Source of the DNA: Candidatus Mediterraneibacter colneyensis
GTDB taxonomy: Bacteria > Bacillota > Clostridia > Lachnospirales > Lachnospiraceae
NCBI GenBank assembly: GCA_019114745.1
Contig: DXEY01000098.1
Coordinates: forward strand, 1-24,476
DNA length: 24,476 nucleotides
Direction: 5' to 3'
Shown here one piece after another: positions 6,691 to 14,966 of the stretch (position 1 is its first letter; each line of letters opens with the position of its first letter). The notes beneath the pieces were generated by a model that was not told the DNA's origin, did not search any database, and saw only the letters and a list, made by a program, of their open reading frames with translations. The position numbers and the translations under genes are program-made.

Positions 6691-8085
6691 TCAACTCAGG
6701 CTCATGGAGCTCACCGTTTCCGTATCCGGGGTAAAATTGATCGTACATCCGTTAAAGTCCTCGTTAAACCAGAAATAGCTGTCTCCATACTCATCATTTT
6801 CGTAAGTGCTGTCCGGTTCGCCATATGCGCTCACCACATCACTCTTAGCAGATCCGATCTGTATGCCGCCCGGAAATACTACGGTCAGCCCTCCATATTC
6901 AAGGTCATAGTCAAACACGTACACCGAGGTCACTACACAGTCCTCCAGTGTTTTCGGTCCGTCCGCCGACGTATTGCTGATATCTGTCATGATACTGTTT
7001 CCGGCGTCATCCATAAACCATGCGGTTTCATAATCCTCCGCATCAATAACAGAGTCCCTGGGGGTATAATCCTCATCCAGAGAGAGCCCCGCATTCTCTA
7101 TCTCCGCAATCGAACAGGGCAGGGTGATCTCTCTGCCGTTGATCTGGACCGTATAAGACTCCCATCCTGTTCCTTCCATACCGGAAACGCCCCCGGATAT
7201 ATCCGGGTCTCCGGCAGACGTGTCAGGCACTTCCCACAGATCTGCCCCGTCATCGTCTCCCGATTCTTCCGTCGCGGCAGAGATCACCTCGTCCGGAACC
7301 ATGATCTCGCCCACGCTGTCGTATTCCATATAAGTCATATCAAGACTGCACTCCGAGACCGACGTACCGGATCCTGCCAGAGCCGTCCCCATGGCGTCCG
7401 TCATATCTATACTGATCTTCGCCGGGAGGATATTTTCCCTGTAAATGTCGATCGTACACGGGAATGTCAGCCCTGCCAGCGTTTCTTCGTCCAGCCCGTA
7501 CTCGCCCAGAGAATCCATCATGTCAGAGTTCATCATTCCGGAATCCATCATTTCTGAGACAAACGACATATCCAGCTCGCCAACCAGCTGAAAGCACTCC
7601 TGCCCGTTCACCTCTGAGAGTTCTTCCGCCAGCTCGAACCGGTCCGCCTGGAACTCCATCGTTTCCGCCAGATCTTCCAGACTGCCTGTCAGTTCCTCCG
7701 CGTTCTGCGTCTCCTTTGTCCACATGTCGTCGACCATAGAGTATACCATATACTCTTCGCCCTCCAGCACAGAGTAGGACTCGATCTCTGTCGAGAAATC
7801 CATGCCTGCCACAGACATATCGACAGAGCCTTTCCCGTGTGCCGCTTCCGGTTCCGCCACGGACTCAACATCCATGTCGATCGCGACAGCAGCCTCATAC
7901 GACTCTACAGACATGACAACCGACATCTGCAGATTCATCAGCGAGGACTCCGCAGATGCCACGTTTTTCTTCATGTCCCGGAACAGGTTCTCCGGCGTAG
8001 CTTTCGTACCGCATCCTGCCAGCGCTCCTGCTGCCATCACTGCAGCCATACCCACTGCGGCTGCGTTTTTCCATTTTTTCCTCAT
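6691..8085 (-). CDS. Secreted lipoprotein with C-terminal SmpA-like segment
   Basis: This 464-residue protein has a lipoprotein signal: MRKKWKN, a hydrophobic stretch, then LAGC with the lipidated Cys at 25. It should sit on the outer face of the membrane. The N-terminal half (about 30-235) resembles LppX/DUF6612-like lipid- or surface-associated domains with many beta-strand patterns. It includes a methionine-rich patch, EMMDSGMMNSDMMDS. An acidic linker follows. The C-terminal half ends with IQIGSAKSDVVSAYGEPD and a CTINF strand, the pattern of SmpA/OmlA-type repeats found in many Firmicutes lipoproteins. ATG at 8085 is chosen because GGAGGG precedes it by 7 nt; the ATG at 8115 has no such site. 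The gene is downstream of the DUF3810 gene with a 68-nt gap that holds a small hairpin. Specific function is unknown. Confidence 0.85.
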   Translation of the reverse strand: MRKKWKNAAAVGMAAVMAAGALAGCGTKATPENLFRDMKKNVASAESSLMNLQMSVVMSVESYEAAVAIDMDVESVAEPEAAHGKGSVDMSVAGMDFSTEIESYSVLEGEEYMVYSMVDDMWTKETQNAEELTGSLEDLAETMEFQADRFELAEELSEVNGQECFQLVGELDMSFVSEMMDSGMMNSDMMDSLGEYGLDEETLAGLTFPCTIDIYRENILPAKISIDMTDAMGTALAGSGTSVSECSLDMTYMEYDSVGEIMVPDEVISAATEESGDDDGADLWEVPDTSAGDPDISGGVSGMEGTGWESYTVQINGREITLPCSIAEIENAGLSLDEDYTPRDSVIDAEDYETAWFMDDAGNSIMTDISNTSADGPKTLEDCVVTSVYVFDYDLEYGGLTVVFPGGIQIGSAKSDVVSAYGEPDSTYENDEYGDSYFWFNEDFNGCTINFTPDTETVSSMSLS

Positions 8086-8092
8086 ACTTTTT

Positions 8093-8098
8093 CCCTCC
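8093..8098 (-). promoter_or_regulatory. Ribosome binding site deciding the lipoprotein start
   Basis: GGAGGG on the minus strand lies 7 nt before the ATG at 8085. It makes that codon, not the upstream ATG at 8115, the likely start. The resulting N-terminus is a textbook lipoprotein signal. Confidence 0.75.
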
Positions 8099-8115
8099 GT
8101 TTCGGAATATATCAT

Positions 8116-8130
8116 CCCGCTGTCAGCGGG
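8116..8130 (-). other. Intercistronic hairpin between DUF3810 and lipoprotein genes
   Basis: CCCGCT-GAC-AGCGGG on the minus strand forms a 6-bp GC-rich stem with a 3-nt loop in the 68-nt gap. No T-run follows, so it is more likely a processing or stability element than a terminator. Confidence 0.4.
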
Positions 8131-8153
8131 CAGTTACCCCAATGATGCATACG

Positions 8154-9236
8154 TCACTGTCCTCCAAAATATGCCACGATCAGATCTACCATCCTGTCAT
8201 AGCTCTGTACGCCGTCCGCCTGTCCGTTGACCTTCAGATAGGCGTCGTTGATCCGCTCTGCCGTCTCCGCTACAGGACCTTCATAGCGGTTCCAGAACTC
8301 ACTGTTCGCCGTCAGATCCGGCTCCGCCGCTTCATCCAGGAGGATCCTTACCTCCTCCCAACTCTCATAATCTGCGCGGTACGGGGCATTCATACAGTAC
8401 ACCCATCCCGAGAGGTATCCGCTGTACTGAAAATCCATGCGCTCAGAACCGACACACGCCAGAAATGCGATAAAATTCGCCTCCTGCTCTTCCATAAACC
8501 CTCTCAGGTGGGACAGCTCATGGCACACGGTAAACGGCTTATTATACGCCGTCATGTCCCCGTTATAATTCGCCTCCACTGTAAATGGCAGATAAATTCC
8601 CGTCAGGCTCTGGTACGAAAGGACCTCCGACAGGAGCAGTTCTTTCGGCCGGGGATAGTACCCCTGAAGAGACGGAAACTCTTCCGCCAGACGGTACATC
8701 GCCGATACGCCGCCCTCTTCTTCCGGCGCATCCAGCTCCATCACGCCCTGCCCGTCTCTTGAAACTTCGTCCGCCCGGGCATTTACTTCCTCCGTAAGCC
8801 AGATGCAGATCTCTTTGAGCTCATCTGCACTGTAGTTATATGTAACGATACCCTCTTCCTCTGAAAAAGACCGTCTGTGGTAGTTGATACCGCAGCAGGC
8901 AGTATAGAGAAATGCCAGAATCCCCGCCGCCAGCAGCACGCCTGAGAGCCAGGATACCAGGGCGCGGCTTCCTTTTCCCTTCAGCATATCTCTGACCGTC
9001 AGGAACAGCGTAATAAAAAAGGCTGCCAGCAGGGTATAGATTCCCACCTCGGACACGGAAAACGGAACAAATCCGCTCACCCGTCCGAGACTCCCTGTCA
9101 GCAGCGGATAGATATTCTGTGAGTACCATTCGGCAAAGTCCGGAAAACCGGCGGCAAGGAGCATCGCCGCCCCGCTCACTGCGAGCAGGACAGCAGCCGC
9201 GATCATCCGGTACCCCTTATTTCTCCAGCATTTCAT
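8154..9236 (-). CDS. DUF3810-family membrane zinc metalloprotease-like protein
   Basis: This 360-residue protein has three hydrophobic N-terminal segments (about 12-30, 63-82, 96-114) followed by a large domain. The motif CHELSHLRGFMEEQEAN supplies H239, E240 and H243 of an HExxH zinc site, and a possible third ligand at E252. This is the signature of DUF3810 proteins, which are predicted zincins of unknown substrate. The first ATG (9236) overlaps the upstream gene by 20 nt, suggesting translational coupling. A second in-frame ATG at 9206, preceded by AAGGGG, is an alternative start; the basic residues before the first hydrophobic segment favour 9236. Genes on either side encode envelope proteins on the same strand, consistent with a shared envelope role. 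Confidence 0.85.
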   Translation of the reverse strand: MKCWRNKGYRMIAAAVLLAVSGAAMLLAAGFPDFAEWYSQNIYPLLTGSLGRVSGFVPFSVSEVGIYTLLAAFFITLFLTVRDMLKGKGSRALVSWLSGVLLAAGILAFLYTACCGINYHRRSFSEEEGIVTYNYSADELKEICIWLTEEVNARADEVSRDGQGVMELDAPEEEGGVSAMYRLAEEFPSLQGYYPRPKELLLSEVLSYQSLTGIYLPFTVEANYNGDMTAYNKPFTVCHELSHLRGFMEEQEANFIAFLACVGSERMDFQYSGYLSGWVYCMNAPYRADYESWEEVRILLDEAAEPDLTANSEFWNRYEGPVAETAERINDAYLKVNGQADGVQSYDRMVDLIVAYFGGQ

Positions 9237-9579
9237 CTTTCTTTACAAGGATCGCTTCCACAGCAGCACATGCCGGACAGTCGCAATACTCAGCGCCCGC
9301 CGCTTTGATCTCCCTGGCGTGGGCTTCCACCTCTTTTGCCTTCTCCGCCCCAAATACTTTCGCACCGCCTTCTGACCCGGCAAATGCGATCAGAGTATCG
9401 ATGGGCATGATATCAGCCTCGAGCTCTGCGATATAGCTTTCTGTCACCGCCGCCTCATTCTCTGTTCCGGCAGCGTCCAGCCATGCCTGTCCCGCTGCTT
9501 TTGCCTCCGCGCAGCAGGATGGCGCCGCCATCATCTCACGCGTTTTTTCTGCAACATAGTCTCTTACTTCCTGTTTCAT
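9217..9579 (-). CDS. Small Cys-containing conserved protein, function unknown
   Basis: This 120-residue, acidic and Ala-rich, predicted helical protein has no signal peptide and no membrane segment. Conserved-looking cysteines are SCC near residue 22 and CDCPAC near residue 100; the CxCxxC arrangement could bind metal or form disulfides. As I recall, related short Lachnospiraceae proteins often carry the automatic label molecular chaperone Hsp90. No Hsp90 ATPase or middle domain is present here, so that name should not be taken as function. AAGGAAGG precedes the ATG at 9579. It is located between a DUF3887-type gene (79-nt gap) and the DUF3810 gene (20-nt overlap), so it is very likely in their operon. 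Confidence 0.75.
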   Translation of the reverse strand: MKQEVRDYVAEKTREMMAAPSCCAEAKAAGQAWLDAAGTENEAAVTESYIAELEADIMPIDTLIAFAGSEGGAKVFGAEKAKEVEAHAREIKAAGAEYCDCPACAAVEAILVKKDEMLEK

Positions 9580-9597
9580 CCTGAAATCCTTCCTTTC

Positions 9598-9648
9598 TCA
9601 AAATTTTTCTTTTATGATACCGCCGCAGTGCAGACAGATCCGATTCAT
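9598..9648 (-). CDS. Possible 16-residue CxxC micropeptide or zinc-ribbon remnant
   Basis: An ATG frame 11 nt after the DUF3887 gene's stop encodes MNRICLHCGGIIKEKF. The CLHCGG pattern looks like the start of a zinc ribbon. The frame has no strong ribosome site and stops 18 nt before the next gene. It could be a micropeptide, a leader for the downstream gene, a decayed zinc-ribbon gene, or chance. Confidence 0.2.
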   Translation of the reverse strand: MNRICLHCGGIIKEKF

Positions 9649-9658
9649 CTTTGCCGGC

Positions 9659-10141
9659 TCACTGGATGCCGAAAGACGCCAGCTTCATATCCTCGTCAAA
9701 TGCAAACGTATAATGGATCTCCACATTTTCATAATCTGCCGTCACATAAGCTACTGCTGCCGTCACGCCGCGCTGGGACACTTCCGAAGTCGTGATCCCG
9801 GTAATCGACTGAAACTCCCCCCAGTCCTCTGATACCCGCGCCTTCGCCTCATCGATCCTCTCCTTGTTCATAATGGACGCCATATCCTCCACGGACATCT
9901 CTTTTAAGCTGTCAAAATCCTCTTCATTCAGGCAGGTCACTACCTGCTCCGCCATTTTCTCAACCTCCGCCTGGTCAAAAACAGTGCTCTGGGAGATATC
10001 CTTGTTCTTAGGCATTATGAAAAGAGTCAGCGCGGCAAGGATTACGAGCACGCCTGTCGTAATGATGATATTCCTTCTTCGCTTCTTTCGCTGTTCTTCG
10101 TTCTGTACCGGCTGAAATAATGGTTTTCTTTTTGTCTTCAT
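9659..10141 (-). CDS. DUF3887-type single-pass membrane protein
   Basis: This 160-residue protein has a basic cytoplasmic N-terminus (residues 1-23, including EEQRKKRRR), one membrane segment (about 24-43, IIITTGVLVILAALTLFIMP) and an extracellular domain. The domain begins with helices (EVEKMAEQVVTCLNEEDFDSLKEM) and ends in beta strands, as in DUF3887/NTF2-like domains that are usually anchored at the envelope. The start at 10141 is chosen because AAAGGTGGA lies 8 nt upstream; an in-frame GTG at 10153 lies within that site. It is the first gene of the small minus-strand cluster, with its own promoter candidate near 10201. Molecular function is not known. Confidence 0.78.
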   Translation of the reverse strand: MKTKRKPLFQPVQNEEQRKKRRRNIIITTGVLVILAALTLFIMPKNKDISQSTVFDQAEVEKMAEQVVTCLNEEDFDSLKEMSVEDMASIMNKERIDEAKARVSEDWGEFQSITGITTSEVSQRGVTAAVAYVTADYENVEIHYTFAFDEDMKLASFGIQ

Positions 10142-10148
10142 CTGTATA

Positions 10149-10157
10149 TCCACCTTT
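10149..10157 (-). promoter_or_regulatory. Ribosome binding site deciding the DUF3887-gene start
   Basis: AAAGGTGGA on the minus strand lies about 8 nt before ATG 10141. It overlaps the alternative GTG at 10153, so the ATG is preferred. Confidence 0.65.
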
Positions 10158-10200
10158 AAATTTAATGGGGCAGAATATTTCTGCCATCCTGTCTCCTGCT

Positions 10201-10209
10201 ATTTTAACA
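10201..10209 (-). promoter_or_regulatory. Extended -10 promoter candidate for the envelope operon
   Basis: TGTTAAAAT on the minus strand fits an extended -10 about 60 nt upstream of the DUF3887-type gene, directly after the terminator of the glycosidase block. No clear -35 hexamer is present. Confidence 0.4.
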
Positions 10210-10220
10210 TATATCGCGCA

Positions 10221-10257
10221 AAACAAAAAGAACCCGGCCCATTATTTGAGCCGGGTT
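10221..10257 (-). terminator. Terminator closing the surface-glycosidase block
   Basis: On the minus strand AACCCGGC pairs with GCCGGGTT (10250-10257 and 10231-10238) around an 11-nt loop. It is followed by CTTTTTGTTTTG. It begins about 10 nt after the GH20 stop codon, a classic Rho-independent terminator. Confidence 0.92.
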
Positions 10258-10267
10258 CGTAAAAAAC

Positions 10268-13200
10268 TTACTTCTTTATCCGTTTTTTGTTTACAACAAC
10301 TGCAAGCACGCATACCGCGCTGACTGCCATCGCCGCCGCCCATGCGCCCGGATTTGCTGTGTCTCCGGTCTGTGCCGCTTTGTCTTTTCCGCTGTCTGCA
10401 CCGTCCGGCTTGTCAGCATTTGTGCTGCCGCTGCCTGATCCTTTATCTCCAGTGCCGTCTGTATCGCCAGGATTTTCCGGTGTCGTGATCTTCTCCCAAT
10501 GTGCCTCGATCGTCAGATCTGAAGTCACTGGTGTGGAAAAGTCATACTTCGCATTTCCCAGATACCATCCGAGGAACTTATAGCCTTCCCTTACAGGATC
10601 TGCCTGTGCGGGAACCGTCTTGCCGTCCTCTACCTGGATCTCGGTTGACTTGCCTTCCACCGGAATGATCGTTACCGTATGGTATACAGTCTCGTCATTG
10701 ATCTTTTCATATACAGCCTCGATCTGCGTATCTGCCGTCGGGACGAATGTATACGGATTGTAGTACGATACAATGCCGGCGCTTCCCTTCAGCTTCCAGC
10801 CCTGGAAATTGTAACCTTCCCGCTTCGGAGCCTCGATCGTGATCTGTCCGTTCGCTTCCATCGCGCCGATCGTAAACTCCACGCCTTCGATCGGAGTGAT
10901 CTCAACTTTATACGGCTCGAATTTTGATACCAGCTTGATATCGCCTGTGATCAGCGTATTAAAGTCAAACTCCGTATCCCCGTCTTCCAGATACCAGCCG
11001 AGGAATTTGTGCCCTGCTTTTACCGGATCAGTCGGCTCCACAGCCTTTTCGCCTTCGGCTACTGTCTGGGCATTTTCCCCGTCAAAGGTTACGGTATAAG
11101 TCGTCTCCGGTTCGTCATTCAGCACCTGATGTACCATAAATTCTGCTGCAGATGCAAATTTCCTACTGCTATCTGACATGCCGTCATGCGCAACAAATTT
11201 CAGATACTGTGTCTCTACCGCATCAAACTTTACTGCCTTCTGGGAAGAATCTCCTGCCCAGGTCTGCTCCACTGCCAGCGGAAGCCACTCGCCGTCCGCT
11301 GTTGTCTTATAGTACAGCGAATACTCGGTAATGATTCCATTTGTACCGCTCTGGCGCGGCAGATATGAGAATTTATTGATTGTGTACGCCTGCCCCATAT
11401 CGATCTCAACCGTAGCCGGTAAAGCCTCGTATGGCGAATAGTTGCTGTGCCAGAAGGTGGAGGTGTCGCCGTCAAATGCAAGTTCGATCGGTCCTTCACT
11501 GCCTGCCAGCGGATTCTCATTATCGCTTGTTACTGTAAAGTTGCTGTTGTCAATGATCGTCTTGTCAACGTATGTTCCTGACAATACACTTACATTATCG
11601 ATCACCGCGCTGATCGCATTGGTCTTTGAGCCGATGCGCTGAAGCGGGAGCAGCAGTGTGGAATTATTGATATTTTCTTTGTTTACCGCATTGTTCGTCT
11701 GGCGGTTGACATACTTGCCGACTGCCGGATAGGACTCCCCGTCTGCGATCAGGGTCGTCTTTGTACCGTTTGTGGAAATAGCAAGATGCACTTTCTCTCC
11801 GACAGGAATTTCATAGTCGAAATAGTAGTCATACAGCTCCCGCCGGAATCCGAGCTGTCCGTTATCCATAATCTGGATCGTATGCGCATAAGTGCCATCC
11901 GATCCCGGATCATCTGCTTCAAACAGGATATCTCCTGCTTCCGGTTCCTCCGAAAGCGTAATATCAAACTCCAGCGTATTGCCCGTCGCCAGCTTGTCGA
12001 TCGGCGTCTCAGCATAGCTTGCACCGCCTTTGAGCGTCAGGCTTCCGTCTTTAATCTCCGCATTTTTCACTGCTTTCAGATCTCTTCCGTTGTCAGAAGA
12101 ATCTTTCTTATTCTCAAATTCATAGGACATATACTCGCCGTTGGTGTCTGCGGATGCTTCGTGGTATGGGTTGCTGTTCGCTGCGTCTCCCAGCTCCTCC
12201 ACAGCCGCTTCCATATCCGCGTAACTCATGGACGGGTCACCCCAGTTTTTGCTCGCCAACGTCGGCACAGCATCTGCGAAACGGTCGTAGATATCGATCT
12301 CTGAGATTCCGTTTGCTTTCGTATCAATAGAATCATTCCAGATCGCATAGGTACTTCCGAGCATCTGCTCCGATCCTGCCGGGATCACCGTACCGTCGAA
12401 GTTATTTGGCGTCCAACTGCTGTACAGGTTCTGTGTGTTCAGATAATCAAAGTAATAACCGGCTGCCGGCACTATATAAAGCTTACCGTCAATCGTGTTG
12501 ATCAACTCAAATCCCGCCTCATACATCTTCGTCGGATTCGCCCATCCGGTATTCCATACGTTCATCTGGACGCCCTCGCTGCGAACTTCTGCATCGCCCG
12601 GCATGCTTGACAGGCTGCCCCATAACCGGACAGTATAGCCTTTGTCCTGGATATACTCGATCATATCGTCTGAGAAGATACGGAAGCGGTTTTTCTCGCC
12701 GTAGTACTCGTCCGTACCGATATGTATGGTCATGCTCTTATCAAACATATCATCCGTCAGATACTCTTCCCAGACGCTCTTCACGAACGCCAGACTCTCA
12801 TCATACTTCGCCGCAGAGAGGTCAAACTGTTCGCCTGCCCGGTTTTTCTGGCCTGACACGATATCCTGCAGCATCAGGTCGGGTCTGACTTTTGTAAATG
12901 CTCCCGAATGCCCCGGTGTATCGAACTCCGGCGTGATCTTCACGCCCATGTTCCGGCAGTTCAGGATGAAGGTTCTGAACTCATCTTTTGTATAGTACAG
13001 GTCTGTATTTGTCAGATCCGCCTTATTTTTTCCATCATTTCCACCCGCTTTGATATCTGACTCCAGGCGGAATCCGGTATATGCGTTATCCCTTGCATCC
13101 TCAGCTGAATCATAATCTTCGTAGAAGATCAGGTTATCATTCAGATGCACATGGAACTCGTTCATCTTGTAGTACGCCATCTCTTTCGCCACGTCTTCAA

Positions 13201-14953
13201 GCGTCTCCATTGAGATCGGCTTGCGGGCTACATCGAGCATGAATCCGCGCACCTCATACTTCGGATAATCCTTTGTGATACCTTTCGGCATCGTCTCGCC
13301 ATTTAACTCCGCGATCTGGAGGATCGAGCGGGTCGCCCAGTAAGCGCCTGTGTTGTGTTCTGCGCTCACTGTCACCTTGTCGCCGATCTCCATGATATAG
13401 CCTTCCTCGCCAAGCCCCTTGTCCGTGACAGATACGAAGACGATATCTGCGTTGTCTGCTGCCGGTGCCAGCGTCAGATTAGCGCCCATCTCGGCATTGT
13501 AGTCCTCTACAAAAGCCTTTGCCGCGCCGCTAAACTTCTCCGGTGCATAAACGGAAGCATCCTTTGTAATGGTATAATCTCCATCGCCTCCATACCACTC
13601 TGCCAGTTCCGGCACTACCGTAGGCTTTGCATTCGTACCGTCATCGGTATGCTGTCCCGGAATCTCCAATGTATGTTCCGTGCTTCCCTCCGCGGAATCG
13701 TCGCCTTTTGTCACCTTGTAGATTCCTTTTACTGTCTTTGTCGTGAGCGGCTGATAGATCTTGCCGTCCTTTCCGACTACCTGCTCATAGTCTGCCAGGA
13801 ACTCCACGGTAAAGCCCTCCGGCACTGTCGGAAATACAAGCGCCGTGCCATCCTCTTTTATAGTCGGGGCTTCAAGAAGATCTGCGACTTCCTCTGCTGT
13901 CGCGTCCTCGGTGATCGCTGCCGGCTCCTTCGCATAGGCTTCAAATTCTTTTATAGATACATTGCGCCATTCACCTTGCACAGAGTCACCATAGTTCGTA
14001 ATATTCAGGCGAATCTTCTTCGCCCATACCGGGTTGTCCAGCGAAATAAGCTGCTGAGTATTATCGATCTGCTCTGTATTGCTATACACTGACTTAAATG
14101 ATTCTTCATCATCAGAAGGACTTACCAGAATCTCATAATCAATAATATTCGTCTTCTCCCAGAGGATCTTAAAATACTGCACCTGCCGGGACGCCGGAAG
14201 CGTGATCGTAAGTGTGCGCGCCACCCCTTCACTGTTATTATTTGTCGCCCACCGTGTGGACGTATCCCCGTCGATAGCTTTCGCCGCGTTCTGGCTGCCA
14301 GGATTATCATCAGTTTCTTCATAATCGTCCGCTGTTGCCGTTCCTTCCAGACAATAGTTCTCATCCGGAAGCAGATCGTCCGGGATCGCATCCTCATAGA
14401 CCTGGAACTCGTAAACCGATACGGACTGCCAGCTTCCCGGATTCAGGTTATATCCGTCTACATAAAGTCTGACGTACTGTGCCGTGACAGGACCTGCCAG
14501 ATGGATGTTTTCATCAAGATACAAGATCGGATCGTTTCCCTCTTTCTCGTATACCTCTGTCCAGTCATTATCGTTCCCGGTATTGGACGTCTCAATTTTA
14601 TAATGTGTAATATTCGTCCGCTCCCATGCGATCACAAAGGACTGGAATGTCTTTTGCTCTCCCAGATCCACCGTCAGGATCTTAGGCTGCTCTTCAGCGC
14701 TTGTTTTTGTCGCCCAGCGAGACTGCTGTGGTTTCTCCGCATCCCGATTGACCACTCCGTCCACTGCTTTTGATGCCTGATAAGCGTCTGTCTCTGTATC
14801 ATTCGCCGTCGCCTCCTTACCCTGCGCCAGATTCACCGGCTCCGCCGCCTTTACCTCAGACAGCGGGAAGAGCGGGGCGGCAATTACTGCCGCCGCCACA
14901 GCCGCGAGAATACAGGTACCCAGCTTTTTACTTATCATTCTACCTTTTCCCAT
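10268..14953 (-). CDS. Wall-anchored GH20 beta-N-acetylhexosaminidase / lacto-N-biosidase-like
   Basis: This is a 1561-residue secreted enzyme with a signal peptide (about 1-37). Two F5/8C (CBM32-like) domains span about 40-187 and 195-342. The GH20 accessory domain is at about 445-560 and the GH20 barrel at about 565-905. The catalytic pair is D748-E749 in HIGTDEYYG, and other GH20 marks are GFMLDVARK, HVHLNDN and PEFDTPGHSGAF. After it come a LamG-like beta domain (940-1130), a third F5/8C domain (about 1140-1282) and three InlB/Listeria-Bacteroides-type repeats (1285-1490). A Gly/Asp-rich linker, AAQTGD, a hydrophobic segment and KKRIKK end the protein. GH20 enzymes use substrate-assisted catalysis to remove GlcNAc/GalNAc or lacto-N-biose. 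The active-site region resembles lacto-N-biosidase-type GH20, but substrate cannot be fixed. The ATG at 14953 has GGAGG just upstream and lies 13 nt after the GH84 stop. Confidence 0.92.
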   Translation of the reverse strand: MGKGRMISKKLGTCILAAVAAAVIAAPLFPLSEVKAAEPVNLAQGKEATANDTETDAYQASKAVDGVVNRDAEKPQQSRWATKTSAEEQPKILTVDLGEQKTFQSFVIAWERTNITHYKIETSNTGNDNDWTEVYEKEGNDPILYLDENIHLAGPVTAQYVRLYVDGYNLNPGSWQSVSVYEFQVYEDAIPDDLLPDENYCLEGTATADDYEETDDNPGSQNAAKAIDGDTSTRWATNNNSEGVARTLTITLPASRQVQYFKILWEKTNIIDYEILVSPSDDEESFKSVYSNTEQIDNTQQLISLDNPVWAKKIRLNITNYGDSVQGEWRNVSIKEFEAYAKEPAAITEDATAEEVADLLEAPTIKEDGTALVFPTVPEGFTVEFLADYEQVVGKDGKIYQPLTTKTVKGIYKVTKGDDSAEGSTEHTLEIPGQHTDDGTNAKPTVVPELAEWYGGDGDYTITKDASVYAPEKFSGAAKAFVEDYNAEMGANLTLAPAADNADIVFVSVTDKGLGEEGYIMEIGDKVTVSAEHNTGAYWATRSILQIAELNGETMPKGITKDYPKYEVRGFMLDVARKPISMETLEDVAKEMAYYKMNEFHVHLNDNLIFYEDYDSAEDARDNAYTGFRLESDIKAGGNDGKNKADLTNTDLYYTKDEFRTFILNCRNMGVKITPEFDTPGHSGAFTKVRPDLMLQDIVSGQKNRAGEQFDLSAAKYDESLAFVKSVWEEYLTDDMFDKSMTIHIGTDEYYGEKNRFRIFSDDMIEYIQDKGYTVRLWGSLSSMPGDAEVRSEGVQMNVWNTGWANPTKMYEAGFELINTIDGKLYIVPAAGYYFDYLNTQNLYSSWTPNNFDGTVIPAGSEQMLGSTYAIWNDSIDTKANGISEIDIYDRFADAVPTLASKNWGDPSMSYADMEAAVEELGDAANSNPYHEASADTNGEYMSYEFENKKDSSDNGRDLKAVKNAEIKDGSLTLKGGASYAETPIDKLATGNTLEFDITLSEEPEAGDILFEADDPGSDGTYAHTIQIMDNGQLGFRRELYDYYFDYEIPVGEKVHLAISTNGTKTTLIADGESYPAVGKYVNRQTNNAVNKENINNSTLLLPLQRIGSKTNAISAVIDNVSVLSGTYVDKTIIDNSNFTVTSDNENPLAGSEGPIELAFDGDTSTFWHSNYSPYEALPATVEIDMGQAYTINKFSYLPRQSGTNGIITEYSLYYKTTADGEWLPLAVEQTWAGDSSQKAVKFDAVETQYLKFVAHDGMSDSSRKFASAAEFMVHQVLNDEPETTYTVTFDGENAQTVAEGEKAVEPTDPVKAGHKFLGWYLEDGDTEFDFNTLITGDIKLVSKFEPYKVEITPIEGVEFTIGAMEANGQITIEAPKREGYNFQGWKLKGSAGIVSYYNPYTFVPTADTQIEAVYEKINDETVYHTVTIIPVEGKSTEIQVEDGKTVPAQADPVREGYKFLGWYLGNAKYDFSTPVTSDLTIEAHWEKITTPENPGDTDGTGDKGSGSGSTNADKPDGADSGKDKAAQTGDTANPGAWAAAMAVSAVCVLAVVVNKKRIKK

Positions 14954-14957
14954 TTTT

Positions 14958-14963
14958 CCTCCC
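14958..14963 (-). promoter_or_regulatory. Ribosome binding site deciding the GH20 start
   Basis: GGGAGG on the minus strand sits 4 nt before ATG 14953. An upstream in-frame ATG at 14992 would overlap the GH84 gene and lacks a site. A further ATG at 14938 is a less likely alternative. Confidence 0.65.
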
Positions 14964-14966
14964 TGC

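Noticed and set aside
13355..14092. 245-codon plus-strand frame within the GH20 gene
   Set aside because: It is antisense to a strongly supported coding region and has no domain or ribosome site.
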